Below, piece by piece: positions 6,554 through 6,744 of a stretch of 6,744 nt of DNA (position 1 is its first letter; every line of letters begins with the position of its first letter). The translations under genes were made by a program, and so were the position numbers. This stretch comes from an uncultured Prevotella sp. (GTDB lineage Bacteria > Bacteroidota > Bacteroidia > Bacteroidales > Bacteroidaceae): positions 1 through 6,744 of the forward strand of contig CAMYZK010000141.1 of the NCBI GenBank assembly GCA_947303825.1, written 5' to 3'. A model generated the notes under the pieces. That model ran no database searches. It saw nothing but the letters and a program-made list of their open reading frames with translations, and was not told where the DNA came from.

Positions 6554-6744
6554 ATGAATCAACAAGGATTTGCATGGCTTGACTGGACTATCCTCATTGT
6601 AGGAATCCTAGCCATTGTATGGGCTGTATATCGTTCCATACAGAAAGACAAGAAAAAAATGGCGGGTGCCGACTCGCAAGACTATCTTTTTGGCAAAGGC
6701 GAACCCTGGTACGTCATTGGTGCTGCCATATTTGCCGCCAACAT
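6554..6744 (+). CDS. Sodium/solute symporter (SGLT-type), N-terminal part
   Basis: Begins at the ATG at 6554, 27 bases after the XylE-like stop across an AT-rich gap with no promoter-like motif, and runs off the end after 63 complete codons. Residues 9-26 form a first membrane helix, followed by a lysine-rich cytoplasmic-looking loop (KDKKK). DYLFGKGEPWYVIGAAIFA (43-61) matches the conserved start of the core domain in the sodium:solute symporter family, usually seen as YFLAGR...WW.IGAS. The protein probably imports a sugar with sodium. Which sugar cannot be told from this fragment, though its neighbours (mutarotase and sugar porter) point to a hexose or pentose. Co-transcription with the two genes before it is likely. 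Confidence 0.88.
   Translation, partial: MNQQGFAWLDWTILIVGILAIVWAVYRSIQKDKKKMAGADSQDYLFGKGEPWYVIGAAIFAAN

Noticed and set aside
1..6744. CRISPR arrays, tRNA or rRNA genes, insertion sequences, attachment sites
   Set aside because: No spaced direct repeats, cloverleaf, rRNA-like stretch, transposase frame or terminal inverted repeats were seen; coding density leaves little room for them.

Overview
The window looks like a piece of a Bacteroidales chromosome, most likely Prevotella or a close relative. The support is a promoter of the Bacteroidetes type (TTTG, then TATCTTTA 19 bases later), A-rich leaders with no Shine-Dalgarno sequence, a lipoprotein aldose 1-epimerase beside sugar transporters, and protein families common in that order. 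The genus is an inference. All recognised genes are on the + strand and form two transcription units separated by a hairpin terminator and a promoter.

Unit 1 (1-3588, continuing upstream) holds four tightly packed genes with gaps of 12, 3 and 6 bases: the C-terminal part of a GTPase-like protein; a 546-residue protein with an unfamiliar N-terminal domain, four beta-rich repeat units and a single membrane helix near its C-terminus; a 99-residue DUF1294 membrane protein; and a 313-residue protein with an N-terminal membrane anchor, two beta-rich domains of the carboxypeptidase-regulatory type and a CUB-like C-terminal domain. The pair of anchored beta proteins has opposite predicted topology: the first is probably mostly cytoplasmic, the second mostly periplasmic. 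Together with the GTPase-like protein this suggests an envelope-linked module whose job is not known to me. It is the least explained part of the window. It may belong to the broad class of GTPase-centred regulatory or conflict operons known from comparative genomics, but nothing here proves that.

The 258-base intergenic region (3589-3846) carries an optional small hairpin, a strong intrinsic terminator (3669-3703) ending unit 1, and the promoter of unit 2.

Unit 2 (from about 3800, running off the right end) is a sugar uptake operon: a lipoprotein aldose 1-epimerase (galM-type) with all catalytic residues, a XylE-type proton/sugar symporter, and the first 63 codons of a sodium/solute symporter of the SGLT type. 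The likely logic is periplasmic anomer interconversion of a liberated hexose or pentose, followed by import through two carriers that use different ion gradients.
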